Positions 48,025 through 59,503 are shown, numbered from the stretch's first letter. The stretch is DNA of 64,000 nucleotides from Parapristionchus giblindavisi (GCA_943737045.1 CALSFV010000244.1:607501-671500), one strand, 5' to 3'. Numbers and translations are program-made. Notes: generated from the sequence alone by a model not told the origin.

Positions 48025-48064
48025 GAAGCAAAGCTGGACCAGACTGAAAAATGGTGTTTTCTGT
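48025..48064 (+). pseudogene. Decayed last exon of a class A GPCR paralogue
   Basis: Acceptor tttctcacag followed by GAAGCAAAGCTGGACCAGAC matches the last exon at 45801 and 60373, then diverges and stops. Confidence 0.6.
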
Positions 48065-48616
48065 GAACGAAGCCACAGATGTAGCATTTCCGTTGTCGAA
48101 TTGTTAGAATTATAATGTTTTTCGTAGAAAGGGTGCCCCTGCAGCTCCAGCGGGCACATTGTGCAGAAAAAAATCCGAAGAATTCAACAATTTCATCTAA
48201 CGTGAGCGAATCATATCTCGATGGGAGAATCTCATATTTAAATCAGTAAAAGATCTGTAGCATCTCTCTACGCAATCTCTCACGTAGTTGGGTCGCACTA
48301 ATTGCGCATGGAGCATGAGCTTCGATCAACATTGTCTTTATATAGTTTCGGTATTGAGCGTATAAAAATCACTTGTTTTATTTGTACGAGAGCATCCGCA
48401 ATGACTATTTCTTGTTTTGCATAGTTCAGAAACTATCAGCGCGACTAATAGTAAGGTCAAACGGGATGGGTGCGAGGAAGTGATAGAGTTAATCGAGAGT
48501 TCGGAGAGACCGTGCAGGCTTTACGTAAAGTTCGTCATTTTCTTATGCAAGTACATTATATACGGACAATAATGGAGACGAGTTTAAAAAAGAGTGTAGT
48601 TTCCATTTCTCTATTC

Positions 48617-48663
48617 AGTTTTGCCAAGGCGGAGAGTAAAATTAGTTTGGAATATGTCCTATA
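48617..48663. repeat. Half copy of the palindromic MITE, cut at a LINE junction
   Basis: Only the right half is left (TTTTGCCAAGGCGGAGAGTA...ATTAGTTTGGAATATGTCC). The LINE fragment starts within 15 bases. Confidence 0.75.
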
Positions 48664-48672
48664 TTACTGAAT

Positions 48673-49425
48673 AAAAAGGAAGTAGTTAAAGACCTTGGTT
48701 TTGCTATCCAGAAAACTTTAACATTTTCCGACCATTGCAGAGCTATTTCAATAAAAGCAAAGTCTGCTTGCCACATACTAATGCGAGCACTGCGGACTAA
48801 AAAGCCTGAAATTCTCCTCAAAGCATTCTCGATCTACATTCGCCCCATCCTTGAAAGTGCTTCAACAGTCTTTAATCCCTATCAGAAAAAGGATATTAAA
48901 ATATTCGAAAAAGTTCAGAATTACTTTACCAGAAGAGTATTCGCACGTTGCTATGGTTATACATGGGAGAATATGCCTGGAGCACCTGAGCGTAATACAA
49001 AACTTAAACTGGAAACGCTAGAAAAACGTAGACTAAATATAGACGTTAGAACTTCCCTCAAACTTCTCAGAGGCAAGTTCAAAATTTCGAACAAGAAATC
49101 CCATTATTTCAATACCTATATAACCAGAAATGGGATAAATTTCAATAATCCCGGGTCACGGTTCCAATATAGGCACTACAGTTTCTTCGCTAGGGCGGCA
49201 CGTTTACTATCACTACCCGAAAATAGGATCGACTTCTCGATCCCAGACTGATCTATCTTTCCCTTGTAACGATTTATTTAACTCTTGCATCATTATCATT
49301 TACTGTCGTCCCCACTTGATTCAATGTTTGATCTCACGCATCGTTCCATAATATTGTTTTACTTTCTTTTTCACCTCTCTGTTTATCTTTAAAGATAAAT
49401 AAATTATTATTAAATTATTATTATA
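48673..49425 (+). mobile_element. CR1-like LINE, 5'-truncated
   Basis: From about 48679 the frame reads VVKDLGFAIQKTLTFSDHCR, then YIRPILESASTVFNPYQKKD, KVQNYFTRRVF, LETLEKRRLNIDV and FFARAARLLSLPENRIDFSIP before a stop at 49251. These are the blocks found after the RT catalytic core in CR1/Jockey elements. It ends in a GATAAATAAATTATTATTA simple-repeat tail. The preceding RT core and ORF1 are absent. Confidence 0.88.
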
Positions 49426-49778
49426 TATGTTGCAACTACCGAGTGAAGGGGTGTGAAAACCTAACACTCGGGGCTAAATATTTCGCCAAGAGAGTTTTAT
49501 ATGATCAATATACGGCAAACTAACTGGCAGCCGTTGAATATTTTGATGATCTGGCACGCGGATTAGTTTCAATGCTCGCCGACTCTCCATGATTGATATG
49601 ATATGAAATCTCGCCAACTCAATTACACCGAAAGGCCAAGAACGTCGTAACTTCCCAGACGATAAGTTGTTCTAATGTGCTCCATATCCATGTTGGAACT
49701 GCCTGACGAGAGTCCCGTCTACGACTTTGTTTGGTTCGTCCGGTTTATTGATTTATTGATTGACAGTGATTGCTTCTC

Positions 49779-50507
49779 ACAAGGGAGCTCTGTGGTCTTG
49801 TCTTGGCCATATGAGAAGGCACTATCATGACTAGATTAATTTCTCGATGATGATTACGAATCTCTTTTTAGGGCTGCCTAGACGACCTGAGATTCGAGAA
49901 AATCGATATTGAAATTCCGATGGTCAATTCGAAAATTTTCGGGGGATATTACACAAGCATTTCATATGAGTTGGTGAACTCATCTATCATCATTCGAAGG
50001 CACGACCTGTGTGGTGTAGTGGATAAGGTGTCCGCGTTAGATTTTGACTGTCACTGGTTCGATCCTTCTTGCAGAACTTTTCTTTTGCTGATTTTCTTTA
50101 TGTTAAGATGAAACATCAAAAAACATTTTTTTAAAAACATCAAGCAAAACATCAAAAAAACATCGATATCAAAGATCATTCTTTGTGCGTCCAAGATGTA
50201 AGAATCGCTTTTTTAAAATCATTTTGTTGTTAAAGATCTCAAAATCTAACGCGGACACCCTATCCACTACACTACACAGGTCGTTGCTTGGGTGGTTGAT
50301 AGATGAGTTCACCAACTCATAGGAAATGTTTGTGTACTATCCCCCGAAAATTTTCGAATTGACCATCGGAATTTCAATATCGATTTTCTCGAAACTCAGG
50401 TCGTCTAGGCAGCCCTAAAAAGAGATTCGTAATCACCATCGAGAACTTAATCTAGTCATGATAGTGCCTTCTCATATGGCCAAGACAAGACCACAGAGCT
50501 CCCTTGT
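49779..50507. repeat. Palindrome with a tRNA-like sequence in each arm
   Basis: The ACAAGGGAGCTCTGTGGTCT arm start pairs with AGACCACAGAGCTCCCTTGT at the right end, and arms of about 300 bases continue. Each arm includes a tRNA-like A box, GTGGTGTAGTGGATAAGGTG (50013-50032, complement near 50253-50272); a B box GGTTCGATCC at 50056-50065 occurs only in the left arm. The related single copy at 54199-54437 suggests a tRNA-derived SINE in inverted tandem. Confidence 0.82.
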
Positions 50508-50510
50508 CAG

Positions 50511-50612
50511 GACTGTTGCGGATAAATTTGAGCGTTGGAGCTATTTTCTGGTCGCAGTCCTCGGCCCAGTCGGCATCATCGCTAACCTTTTCACCATATT
50601 TCTCCTAACAAG
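50511..50612 (+). CDS. Isolated TM1-like exon of a class A GPCR
   Basis: Directly after an acceptor-like cccttgtcag, the frame reads DKFERWSYFLVAVLGPVGII and ANLFTIFLLTR, ending in phase 2 at the donor gtaata. GIIAN-x6-LT is the usual TM1 pattern of nematode FMRFamide-type receptors. It could be the first coding exon of the locus whose later exons lie at 58478-60471, some 8 kb downstream across many transposons, or a stranded duplicate. Confidence 0.5.
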
Positions 50613-50724
50613 GTAATAGTCTTAATAGTAATAGCTAGTAGTAGTAATATATTCTAAACATTCCTTTCGAAAACTGCCACAGAGCCGAAAACCGAAATCG
50701 ATTAATCTAACAATAAGGAAACCC

Positions 50725-50892
50725 GCACTGAGAGCAAACTTACCTGGCAAATCGTTACCCCGATACACTTTCCTGGCAAACGATTACCCCAAATGGTGAA
50801 TTCAGCCGTTGAATAATTCACCATTTGGGGTAATCGTTTGCCAGGAAAGTGTATCGGGGTAACGATTTGCCAGGTAAGTTTGCTCTCAGTGC
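50725..50892. repeat. Perfect 168-bp hairpin
   Basis: Arms of 78 bases, GCACTGAGAGCAAACTTACC through CCAAATGGTGAATT, are exactly complementary around a ~10-base loop (cagccgttgaat region). The identity of the arms suggests a recent MITE. Confidence 0.93.
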
Positions 50893-51502
50893 ATCTCCCC
50901 TTTTCCCATTATCCAATAATGTTCTTACGAACAATTTTGGTAATATTAGACTAATACGAATATAGTCATATAGTTTTGTATGTATAGTTTTCATGTATTT
51001 GTTCACGTTATTGTACTATTACTAACCTTAGCAATGATATTTTGCATGCTTTAGCTATAGAACTATCATAATAAACCCTTCTGTAATCTAACTCAATGGA
51101 GGTTCTACTGAAGACGGCCAACCCCATTGGGCAGAGGTTCACTGTCTAGAACCTAATGGCCGAAACAGTGAATCTCACCCTTCCCAAACACTATAACTCA
51201 TTACATACAATTCTTGTTAGTACAGTTACAAGTTCATCTCCGCAAAATTTCCTTTAATATATAGTTGATGGAATAAATAAATAAATAAAATTTTTGAGCA
51301 CTACTTGAAAATGGATTACAATTAAAAATTAATTTAAAAAATCAATTAAATTAAGAAAATCTCTCCGTTCACCTGTCAATGCCGTATTCGTGATGATGGC
51401 GATCAATCAAACGATAATGTTAACGATTTTCATCGTTTCAACGATTACTTCTGCTTTATTCAATGGCTGCCAGTTAGTTTGTCGTATATTGATCATATAA
51501 AA

Positions 51503-51790
51503 TAGAGTTGGCAATAACGCACTATTCATTGCGGGCCCGCAGAGCGGTGTAATTCATTGCGGGCCCGCAAACTCGAATAGTGCGGTGTAAAATCATTACG
51601 GGCCCGCAATGGCATTGCGGGCCCGCAAAGTCCTTTTCCTCTAATGCCATTGCGGGCCCGCAATGATTTTACACCGCACCATTCGAAATTGCGGGACGCA
51701 ATGATTTCACACCGCATTGCGGGCCCGCAATCACTAGCAATGAAAAGCCAATTTCTTTGCGGGCCCGCAACGTCCAAATTGCCAACTCTA
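51503..51790. mobile_element. hAT MITE with TTGCGGGCCCGCAA palindromes
   Basis: Ends TAGAGTTGGCAATAACG... and ...ATTGCCAACTCTA, with the perfect 8-bp duplication ATATAAAA (51495-51502, 51791-51798). Inside, the 14-mer palindrome TTGCGGGCCCGCAA or a close variant occurs about nine times. Confidence 0.93.
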
Positions 51791-51851
51791 ATATAAAACC
51801 TATATTTAACCCCGAGTGTTAGGTTTTCACGCCCCTTCACTCAGTAGTTGC

Positions 51852-51970
51852 AACATATCCCAAACTAATTTTACTCTCCGCCTTGGCAAAACTCTCTCGC
51901 AGACAAAGAAAGTGAGAGAGTGTGGCCAGAGCGGAAAGCTCCAAATTAGCTCGTGGTATCGCTTTCAATA
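51852..51970. repeat. Palindromic MITE copy
   Basis: CATATCCCAAACTAATTTTA through GTGTGGCCAGAGCGGAAAGC and AAATTAGCTCGTGG. It abuts the right end of the foldback element at 49425-51858. Confidence 0.88.
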
Positions 51971-52387
51971 CCCATGTTTTTTCTACCAGTAACATCTTCA
52001 CATATTCCTATGCTATATATCAGCTAGCTGAAACATTCTGCGTAATTGTCTTCGACTCCTTTACGCCTTGGCTGGCAGGTATTCAGCTATAAAGAAAGAA
52101 AGGGATTGACTACAAAAAGTATTTTAAAAAATTTCTTCTGTTTTCATTGCACGAAGGTTTTCACATTTCCTTGTTTTCACACTGTCCAGAAACAATGTTC
52201 TCTTATAAATATCAAATCGGTGCGGCAAAGGTCAGACGGGTTGGGCGTTTGTTAGTGGAGTGATGGTCGAGAGGAGAGAGAGAGTGTGTGTGTAGGTAAA
52301 ATATTGAGTTGCGAGCGTTACTTACGTGCGGCGGATATGTGACGGGTTTAGCTTAAAAATCGATCGAGTTATGATTTGTGACATATA

Positions 52388-53180
52388 CAGGGTGGGCATT
52401 AATTATTGCGACACCGTAAAAACGAAATAACTTTTTTTTCAAAAAAATCGAGTTCCGTTCAAATATGTACCAGACAATCTTCAATCATGTTAGAATACAA
52501 TAAAACAGTCATAGCTCGATTCTGCCTCCATTGGTGTATTTAACGTCCTTGAGAAGGGAGAGGTACGCGGGTGTCAAAACACGCAGGTAAGTGGCGTCCA
52601 ATGGACGCCGTCCATCATCGATCACTCCTTCTACAAGACTTTCTTCAGGGACCTCAGATTTGGGTGGGGAGTAGCCCAGGCCCTATCATCCAAGGTACCC
52701 CATACTGAGTAGACCAGGGGGCTGAGATCGGGCGAGAAGGCAGCCACCAATCTCCACGGATGAAGTCGAGAAATTGCTCTTTTCACCACACCTTAAAAAC
52801 TTTGTCATTTAAAGTAGAGCTCCATAATTCTCTAAGGTCCACGATGAATTTCCGAAGTGGGAACGGCCACGGGGGAGCTGGGCGTCTTGACTATCTTCTC
52901 TACGTAGCACCCCTTATCGATCTTGGCGCCCGGATTCTGAAAAACCAGGTGTGTTTCCACGGAGGCGCACATTCTGGTCAAAACAATTACTTTATAGGGG
53001 TTGGGAGGTGGTATGGACAATCCGACCATTGCAGTTAGCACTCTCGGGGTCCGTAGCAAGCATTCGGCGACTCTGGGGGCTGTAGTCGGCTTGCAGTCTT
53101 GTAGAAAGAGTAATCGAAGATGGACACCAATTACCTGCGTGTTTTGACACCCGCGTACCTCTCCCTTCTTTCATAATCAC
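52388..53180 (-). pseudogene. Mariner-family transposon relic 1
   Basis: Left end CAGGGTGGGCATTAATTATT flanked by TA. On the minus strand, decayed reading frames include LTAMVGLSIPPPNPYKVIV and, further on, FSPDLSPLVYSVWGTL, the mariner C-terminal catalytic block, where the usual Asp is Val. Frame changes separate the blocks. The right TIR was not found; a 40-base segment (acctgcgtgttttgacaccc) is inverted between 52580 and 53140. Confidence 0.75.
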
Positions 53181-53203
53181 AGCAAAACATTTCAATCTTT
53201 ATA

Positions 53204-54182
53204 TTAGGTTGGTTAGAAAGTCCGATACATTTTTTGGTCAAACTTCTTTATCGTACATCTCAGTAATAGACAATCGAATGATCATAGATATTGGCCATCA
53301 TCAGCGATGACCTTCCTCCATCTCCCCTGCAGGGCCCGTATCCCAACAGCGTACCACTCCGAGGACTTAGAGGCAAAGTACTGGGAGAGGGCGTTTTTGA
53401 GGTCGGCATCGTTCTTGAAATCGTGTCCATCGAGATGACGTTGGAGGCCGGAGAAGAGGTGGTAATCAGAGGGGGCAAGGCCCGGGCTGTAGGGTGGGTG
53501 GGGAAGGATGGACCAACCGTACGACAATAGCTCGTCCTTGGTCTTTTTCGCGGTGTGTGGTCTGGCATTATCATGTAGAAATGATATTTGAGGAGGTGAG
53601 GAGTTCCAATGACGTGTCGACTCTCCTCTGACGGTCGAAATCGATTAGAATGTGTGGTAACCATCTTCCAAACTTTTTAGTTTTCCCGATTTATTCCAGC
53701 CCATGAACAATTGTTGCATGGGAGACCCCAAGTACCTGCTCCAGTTCGCGTGTGGTCTGGTAGGGGTCCTTCTCCAACTTAGCTCGCAAGATGTCCAAAT
53801 CCAGTTCCCGTGAGCGACCCGGCCTCGGTTTGTCTTCGATGTCATGTTCTTCCTTCTTGAATGACTGATACCATTTGCTCACCATGTAATGACTAATTGA
53901 CTTCTCACCGTAAACGGTGTTTATTTGGTTTTCCGCGTCCTTCTCGTTCAGCTTCGAGAAGTACAGGAATCTAAGGACATGACGAAGGTGAAGAACAGAA
54001 GGAAGAAAAACAGTCGCCATTCCTCGCTGGCAATACTATTGACTTAGGGGCCTAGTGAAAAAGAGTGAGAGATCTTCACGCTCCCTAACCCTCCCATGGG
54101 GGATTACGTCAGATGTTTACGCGAACAGCGACAACACGGCAAAAATACCCTCAAAATGTATCGGACTTTCTAACCAACCTGA
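53204..54182 (-). mobile_element. Mariner (Mos-like) transposon relic 2, internally deleted
   Basis: TIRs TTAGGTTGGTTAGAAAGTCC and its partner (TCAGGTTGG... on the other strand) are intact and flanked by TA. The minus strand encodes the helix-turn-helix N terminus (54020-53691: FLYFSKLNEKDAENQI, KWYQSFKKEE, DIEDKPRPGRS) and, after a frame change and a missing catalytic middle, the C-terminal YSPGLAPSDYHLF block (near 53500). At 979 bp it is shorter than an intact ~1.3-kb mariner. Confidence 0.88.
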
Positions 54183-54198
54183 TAGAAAAACAAAATCA

Positions 54199-54437
54199 GC
54201 AAAAGAGAAGTGCGCCGTGGGGGATCGAACCCCTGACAGTCAAAAGTAAACGCAGGCGCATTATCCACAACACTACACGAGCGGCTTTTTCAGAAGAAGA
54301 TAGAAGGGTTCACCAACCCATCCGTATGTGTTGTGTAGGGAGCCAAACGAATTTGACCGAATTTCAATATCGACTTTCTCGAAGCGCATAAACATTTGAG
54401 TTCTCTTATCAACGGTGCCTTGTCAGAGTTCCATGGC
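54199..54437 (-). repeat. tRNA-derived SINE-like copy
   Basis: On the minus strand GTGTAGTGTTGTGGATAATG (A-box half) and CAGGGGTTCGATCCCCCACG (B box and T stem) are separated as in a tRNA. The 3' body (TTCACCAACCCAT, ATTTCAATATCGACTTTCTC) matches the arms of the palindrome at 49779-50507. Confidence 0.72.
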
Positions 54438-54756
54438 GGTTCGAATGGTATATGTCACAAATCATAACTCGACGGGGATGGTTGACCATTCCCTTGTAAG
54501 TCGGTCATGCTGATTATCACATTGTATGTTACTCCCCGTAATTTCTTCCGGCACAGATGCCATTCCCTAGTCAAATCATCGGATCGAGTTATGTCTTCAC
54601 ATAGATAGTATGAGCAGATGGAGGATATAGTATGCTTGTGTCGTCTGGGGAGAGAACCAGTAATGTAGTCGATCATAATTGAGAATCTGGAAGACAACAT
54701 GTCACAATGGAGACGCAATTGGGAAATGATAGGAGCTACAGGGTTACCAGGAGCTG

Positions 54757-54935
54757 CTCTGGTATTTCCAAACTGGTAGTTTACTGCTAGTTTACTACAA
54801 GTGAAAGAACATTTGACGAAATGCATTACCGTATTATACACCACTTCTAGTAAACTTACGTTTAACTAGCCGTAGACTTGCAAGTCTACGGCTATTGGGA
54901 AATATAAGTAAACTACTAGTTTGAAAATACCAGAG
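54757..54935. repeat. MITE with CTCTGGTATTTCCAAACT ends
   Basis: CTCTGGTATTTCCAAACTGG and AGTTTGAAAATACCAGAG are inverted, and AGTAAACTTACGTTTAACTA lies at the inner part. Contains a perfect GCCGTAGACTTGCAAGTCTA hairpin. A second copy at 47045-47623 is split by another MITE. Confidence 0.75.
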
Positions 54936-54939
54936 TGCA

Positions 54940-55865
54940 GGGTTACAATCAATTTCAATTTTAATTGGTTTCTTTTTACAATAGGTTGGTGAGACACACC
55001 AGAGTGAAACTCATAAGTCATTTATGAGGCCGTTTGCGCAAGAGTCGAACAAAGTTTGGCACAGGCCATAAATTTCGATACTCCCAAAAGTTGTGTATGT
55101 ATAGGGGTTATCGACCTCGCTGATACACATGGGCATAATCATTTTGGCCCCAGTGGTCCCGCAACGCCTAGGCGGGATTTCGGTATAATCACCTTTTCTA
55201 GCCTTTTCCGGTTGAGCTAGAGGTATGAAAATTGTGATCTATATCCTCACGAGGAGTTGTTTACGCCGCGTGCTCCAACGCACTCTCACATTTCCGCACG
55301 CTCTCTCGCCACACAAACATGTTAAAGGCAGATGGCATCCAAAAATTTCGATTCGAAATAGTTAAAATAGTTGACACCATGTTGATAAGCTCAAAAAACT
55401 GATCAGAAATATGTATTTGAAAGTTTGAAACGACGCTCTGGTAAGAAGTTGGATTACTGTAGCCTGCTCCACACCACGGGCGAGGTTTCCGAACTACAGT
55501 ATGCTAACTCCATCAAAAAGCTCGAAAACGCCCATTATTAAGTTTTGTTCTTCATTATTCCCCACTGCGGATAGAATTATAATCAAAACATTCAATATCA
55601 AGTCGTCTCCAAAGAGTTGGTGTGGCAATTAGGAAAAGGCTCCCGCTAAATGGAGCAGACTATAGTTTTTTAACTGCGCCGTTCTTCTTACCACGGAATT
55701 CTTATGATATAAGATTTATATATTTCGAAACAGAATTTCAAGCTCTTTTATATCAGATCAACTTATTTTTCGTTTCCCGGTCCCTTTAAAAAAAGGCTTA
55801 GCTATCTCTGTATTCCGCTGCAGATAACTATATCGAGACTACGAAAGCTTTCTCAATGGACATAT
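54940..55865. other. Non-coding, no supported feature
   Basis: I could not place exons here with confidence. A weak candidate (caatag|GTTGGTGAGACACACC at 54986) could follow the TM1 exon in phase, but the frame stops after 14 codons. Confidence 0.35.
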
Positions 55866-57039
55866 CGTACATGTAAAAATCATTGTATCATGAATGGTGT
55901 GAATGGATCTGAACTAGGGTGGCAAGAATGGCGCAAGAGTATTCGTTCCCACTGGCAGTCTTGGCCGAGTAATCGGAGAGAGAGGCATTTACGATCTCTC
56001 TCTCATCGAATGAGCCGGGAGAGGGGTCATTGTCTCGAATAGTCAAAAAACAGTCGAGTCGAAATCGAATGGAAAGGTTTTTCTCAGCACTGCATTGACC
56101 AAATTCAAAACTTTTAAAACTTCTGACATGAGCTCATTAAGTGCTATAAAACGAAGCCAAATTTAACAATTTTTTTCAAAAAATTTTTTTTAAATAATTT
56201 GTTGGTTTATGATACAATAATATTATTAATTTGATAACAATTATTATGGCAATACTATTATTAAAGTTCCAATTCGTCATCAGATTCAAACTCTTCAATC
56301 TCGCTATCATCAGACAAAAAAAGAAAAAAAGAGAAATTTTAATTTGAATTATTCGATGCGAATTGTGTATCATTTTAAAGATCTCGTTTTGCTGATTTCA
56401 AATATACATAATTTGTCTAGTTTTGTTCAAACACGGCCTTGAAAAACGCTCGACTCGACTTCGACTCGACCTAAAAACGATTATCCTAGGGAGAGAGATA
56501 GAGACTGCCAAGGGGAACGAATATCCTCTCCATTCGACCTCGACTCGATAGAGACTACAAAACAGGCTCATTCGAGAGCAATTCTCGCCACCCTAATCTG
56601 AACGGATCAGGCCGATTAAGATTTTGAGCGAGCGATTATGAGCGAACGGAACATTTTCGTAATTTATCTTTGTTTTCATTGTTTTTCTCTTATTCGAATC
56701 TACTATATTAAAATAAATTACGCCAAAATATTGCCATTTAACAAAAATCATTGCTTTCACTTTTAATAAATTGCCCCCAATGAACCAAAATTGACCTAAT
56801 TATTCAGCGTATAATCGGAACAGTTTATTCAACGTCCAAGCAATGATTTTGGTTAAATGGCAATATTTTGGCCTAATTTATTTTAATGTAGTAGATTCGA
56901 ATACGATAAAAACAATGAAAGCAAAGAGACATTACAAAAATGTTCGGTTCGCTCATAATCGCTCGCTCAAAATCTTGATCGGCCTGATCCGTTCAGACCC
57001 ATTCACACCGTTCATGATACAATGATTTTTACATGTACG
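55866..57039. repeat. Foldback element carrying a hAT MITE in its left arm
   Basis: CGTACATGTAAAAATCATTG at the left pairs with its complement at 57020-57039. Pairing resumes after the hAT insertion: GATCAGGCCGATTAAGATTT (56607) with the complement near 56972, and CCAAAATATTGCCATTTAAC (56723) with the complement near 56853. Confidence 0.88.
55915..56595. mobile_element. hAT MITE, TAGGGTGG ends
   Basis: TAGGGTGGCAAGAATGGCG... and ...TTCTCGCCACCCTA, flanked by perfect 8-bp duplications ATCTGAAC (55907-55914, 56596-56603). The TIR shares TAGGGTGG with the autonomous element at 9589-12387, and the interior contains TATTCGTTCCC like that element, so it may be cross-mobilised by it. Confidence 0.92.
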
Positions 57040-57287
57040 ATAAGGGCTCCAAATACATCACTGAAATCCTCTCATCACGCCGGTTCGAACTGTGGTGCTC
57101 TTTAGTGGCGCAACTGTCTCTATGAAAAGTTCCATTTTCAGAACTTTTGGAATATTCTCCAAGCAATCGAAGTAGACAAACGTCATAGCCTTCGAATTCT
57201 GCCCCTTAAGCACAATTTTCAGCCCTCTAGCTCAACCATGGACCGAGAAAGGCTTGAAAACGTGATTCAACAGTAATACCACCCAGG

Positions 57288-58316
57288 CAGGGCTGGGATT
57301 TGATTTTTTGAATTTTTTGAATTTTTTGACTATTTCAAAAAATTCAAAATCAAAAAGTTTTTGAATTTTTCTCAAAAAAATCAGAAAAAATTAATGTAAA
57401 AAAGTACGGGTAAAACTTGAAAAAGTGAAACATTTATGGAAAATTGTGACAAAATTTGACAAAACTTAACAAGATTCCCATTTTTAACCTTTTCACTGTC
57501 TTGATGAAGTGGATTCTAAAGGTGTTGGTGTGGATTAGTTTGTCCAATGCACTGACGTAGAATTTTTAAAAAGTGGAAAAAATATAGTATCATGTTTTAG
57601 AATTCGGTTAATTGCGTAATTGACTGTTTAAACCACTTTTTAGGCAAAAACGATGTTTCTGAATTTCTTATTATCCTTTTAAACATAGTAAATAATTTTT
57701 TCAAAAATTTTTTGAATTCAAAAATTTTTTGAGCCATTTTTTGAATTTTTTGATCAAAACCGTTGAAACGAATAAAATTGGTTAACTCTGGACAGAGTTA
57801 TTGAAGGATCATGGCTGACGGGGGTGCTACCGTAATCCCTTCAAATTTGAATTTCCCGCAATTTTGATTGACCCTGCGAAATCGATTTTCTAACGAACAT
57901 GTTTTCTAACGCTTTTGGCGGATTTTCTTTTGTATTTTTTCATGTATTTTGTGAAATAATTATAATACTTCCAAATAAAATACTTCCAATACGAGAAAAA
58001 AAGCGTTCTAAAGCACGTTCGTGAGAAAATCGATTTCGCAGGGTCAATGAAAAGTGCGGGAAATTCAAATTTGAAGGGATTACGGTAGCACCCCCGTCAG
58101 CCATGATCCTTCAATAACTCTGTCCAGAGTTAACCAATATTATTCGTTTCAACGGTGATCTTAATCTTATCTGATGATGCAATGATCACAACTAATGAAT
58201 TGTTTTGAAATTCTTTTAGAAAGATGCGACATGAGGCGACAAGATTCTTGTCGCGGAGGCCCGCCTTTAGACAGGGCGATCGTGCGGGACTGTATTTTCA
58301 AAAAATCCCAGCCCTG
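57288..58316. mobile_element. hAT element with TTTTTTGAA subterminal repeats
   Basis: CAGGGCTGGGATTTGATTTT at the left, TTTTCAAAAAATCCCAGCCC+TG at the right, and perfect 8-bp duplications CACCCAGG (57280-57287, 58317-58324). Subterminal arrays consist of GAATTTTTTGAATTTTTTGA. An internal inverted repeat (57765-58160, GGTTAACTCTGGACAGAGTT and complement) is probably a nested MITE. No transposase seen. Confidence 0.92.
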
Positions 58317-58477
58317 CACCCAGGCGTTGCAGGATAAATGGGCCAAAATGACTATGACCATGTTGATCAGCGGGGTCGATAACCCCAATACACAAGTTTT
58401 AAGGGTGTCGAAATTTCCGGCCTCTTATCATGAAAATCAACACATAAAGTTCTGAAATTGAAAACATAAGGAAAAAT

Positions 58478-59441
58478 ATGGAAAAATCTACTACAATTCC
58501 GTACAATCTCATACTTGTGTCGTTTTCAGTAGTTTTACAGTTCTCTCATATCTCGCAAGTTGGAACTTTTGCTTCAGTTGTACTTACATCAGTTCGAATA
58601 TCGTCCATGCGAAGTCGAGGAAGATGGGAACCAAGTTATCGAGCCATGGCTGGATACTGTATCACTGTCCTTGTACTAATTATCACCGGAATCAGTCCAC
58701 TATCGTTAATGATGACCATAACTCAATATGAAAGAGCTATTTGCGCTATTGAGAGGTTACGATTAATCATTGTTTAAAGTTGGTGACCCTCGAATGTTCA
58801 TGCAACTCCCTCACACATCTCTTGTGCGAATGCCAAGTGATGTGCGAGAAGTTAGAGAGGCCACTCATCTATCCCATCGCGCAATGGATAATGTTCGGAC
58901 TCATTTCCACGAGTTCGAAACATATTGCAATTTTTTTTCAATTTTCAAAAGCGTGCATATCCCTGCACATGCGTGATCTTTCAAGAGACTCCACCTTTAA
59001 AAAAAGTAAAATATTTTTTCTTCAGTGATGGCAAATCCCTTGTTTACATTGTGGAATACGGTGTTAATACCTACCAGAATAACTGTTTGGTAAGTTTTTT
59101 TTTCAGAATTGCAAAGAATTCTTACAATTTCTTGGTTCTAAAGCCACACCTTGAGCTAATATAAATCTCTCCGCCCTGGCAATTCTCTCTAGCAGACAAA
59201 GAAAGTGAGAGAGTATGGCCAGAGAGGAGAGTAAAACTAGGTAGAAAACTCCCTTTAAGCTGATGAGAATATTCTACTACTCTTCTGCTATAATTAACAA
59301 TTTCCTTCCTTGTTTCCTGCTGATAATTTTGACAACAACATTGCAGAAAGAATTGCGAAAGGTAATCGTTTTACAGTTTATTAAATACCAGCCGTGGGCT
59401 CCGCCAAGTCGGAGCTGATTGTGAGAGAGTGGGGAGATAGG

Positions 59442-59503
<62 letters not shown>

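Larger units (their letters stand above)
49425..51858. mobile_element. Foldback-type element, ~110-bp terminal inverted repeats, 2.4 kb
   Basis: ATATGTTGCAACTACCGAGT at the left pairs with the right end at 51839-51858, and pairing continues through GTGAAAACCTAACACTCGGG, ATATGATCAATATACG and AACTAACTGGCAGCC. The right arm is interrupted by a 288-bp hAT MITE. Inside are the tRNA-bearing palindrome, a GPCR-like exon and a perfect 168-bp hairpin. I found no target duplication, so the superfamily stays open. Confidence 0.75.

Noticed and set aside
51526..51840. A 104-residue minus-strand ORF with repeated LRARN
   Set aside because: It translates the TTGCGGGCCCGCAA palindromes of a hAT MITE.
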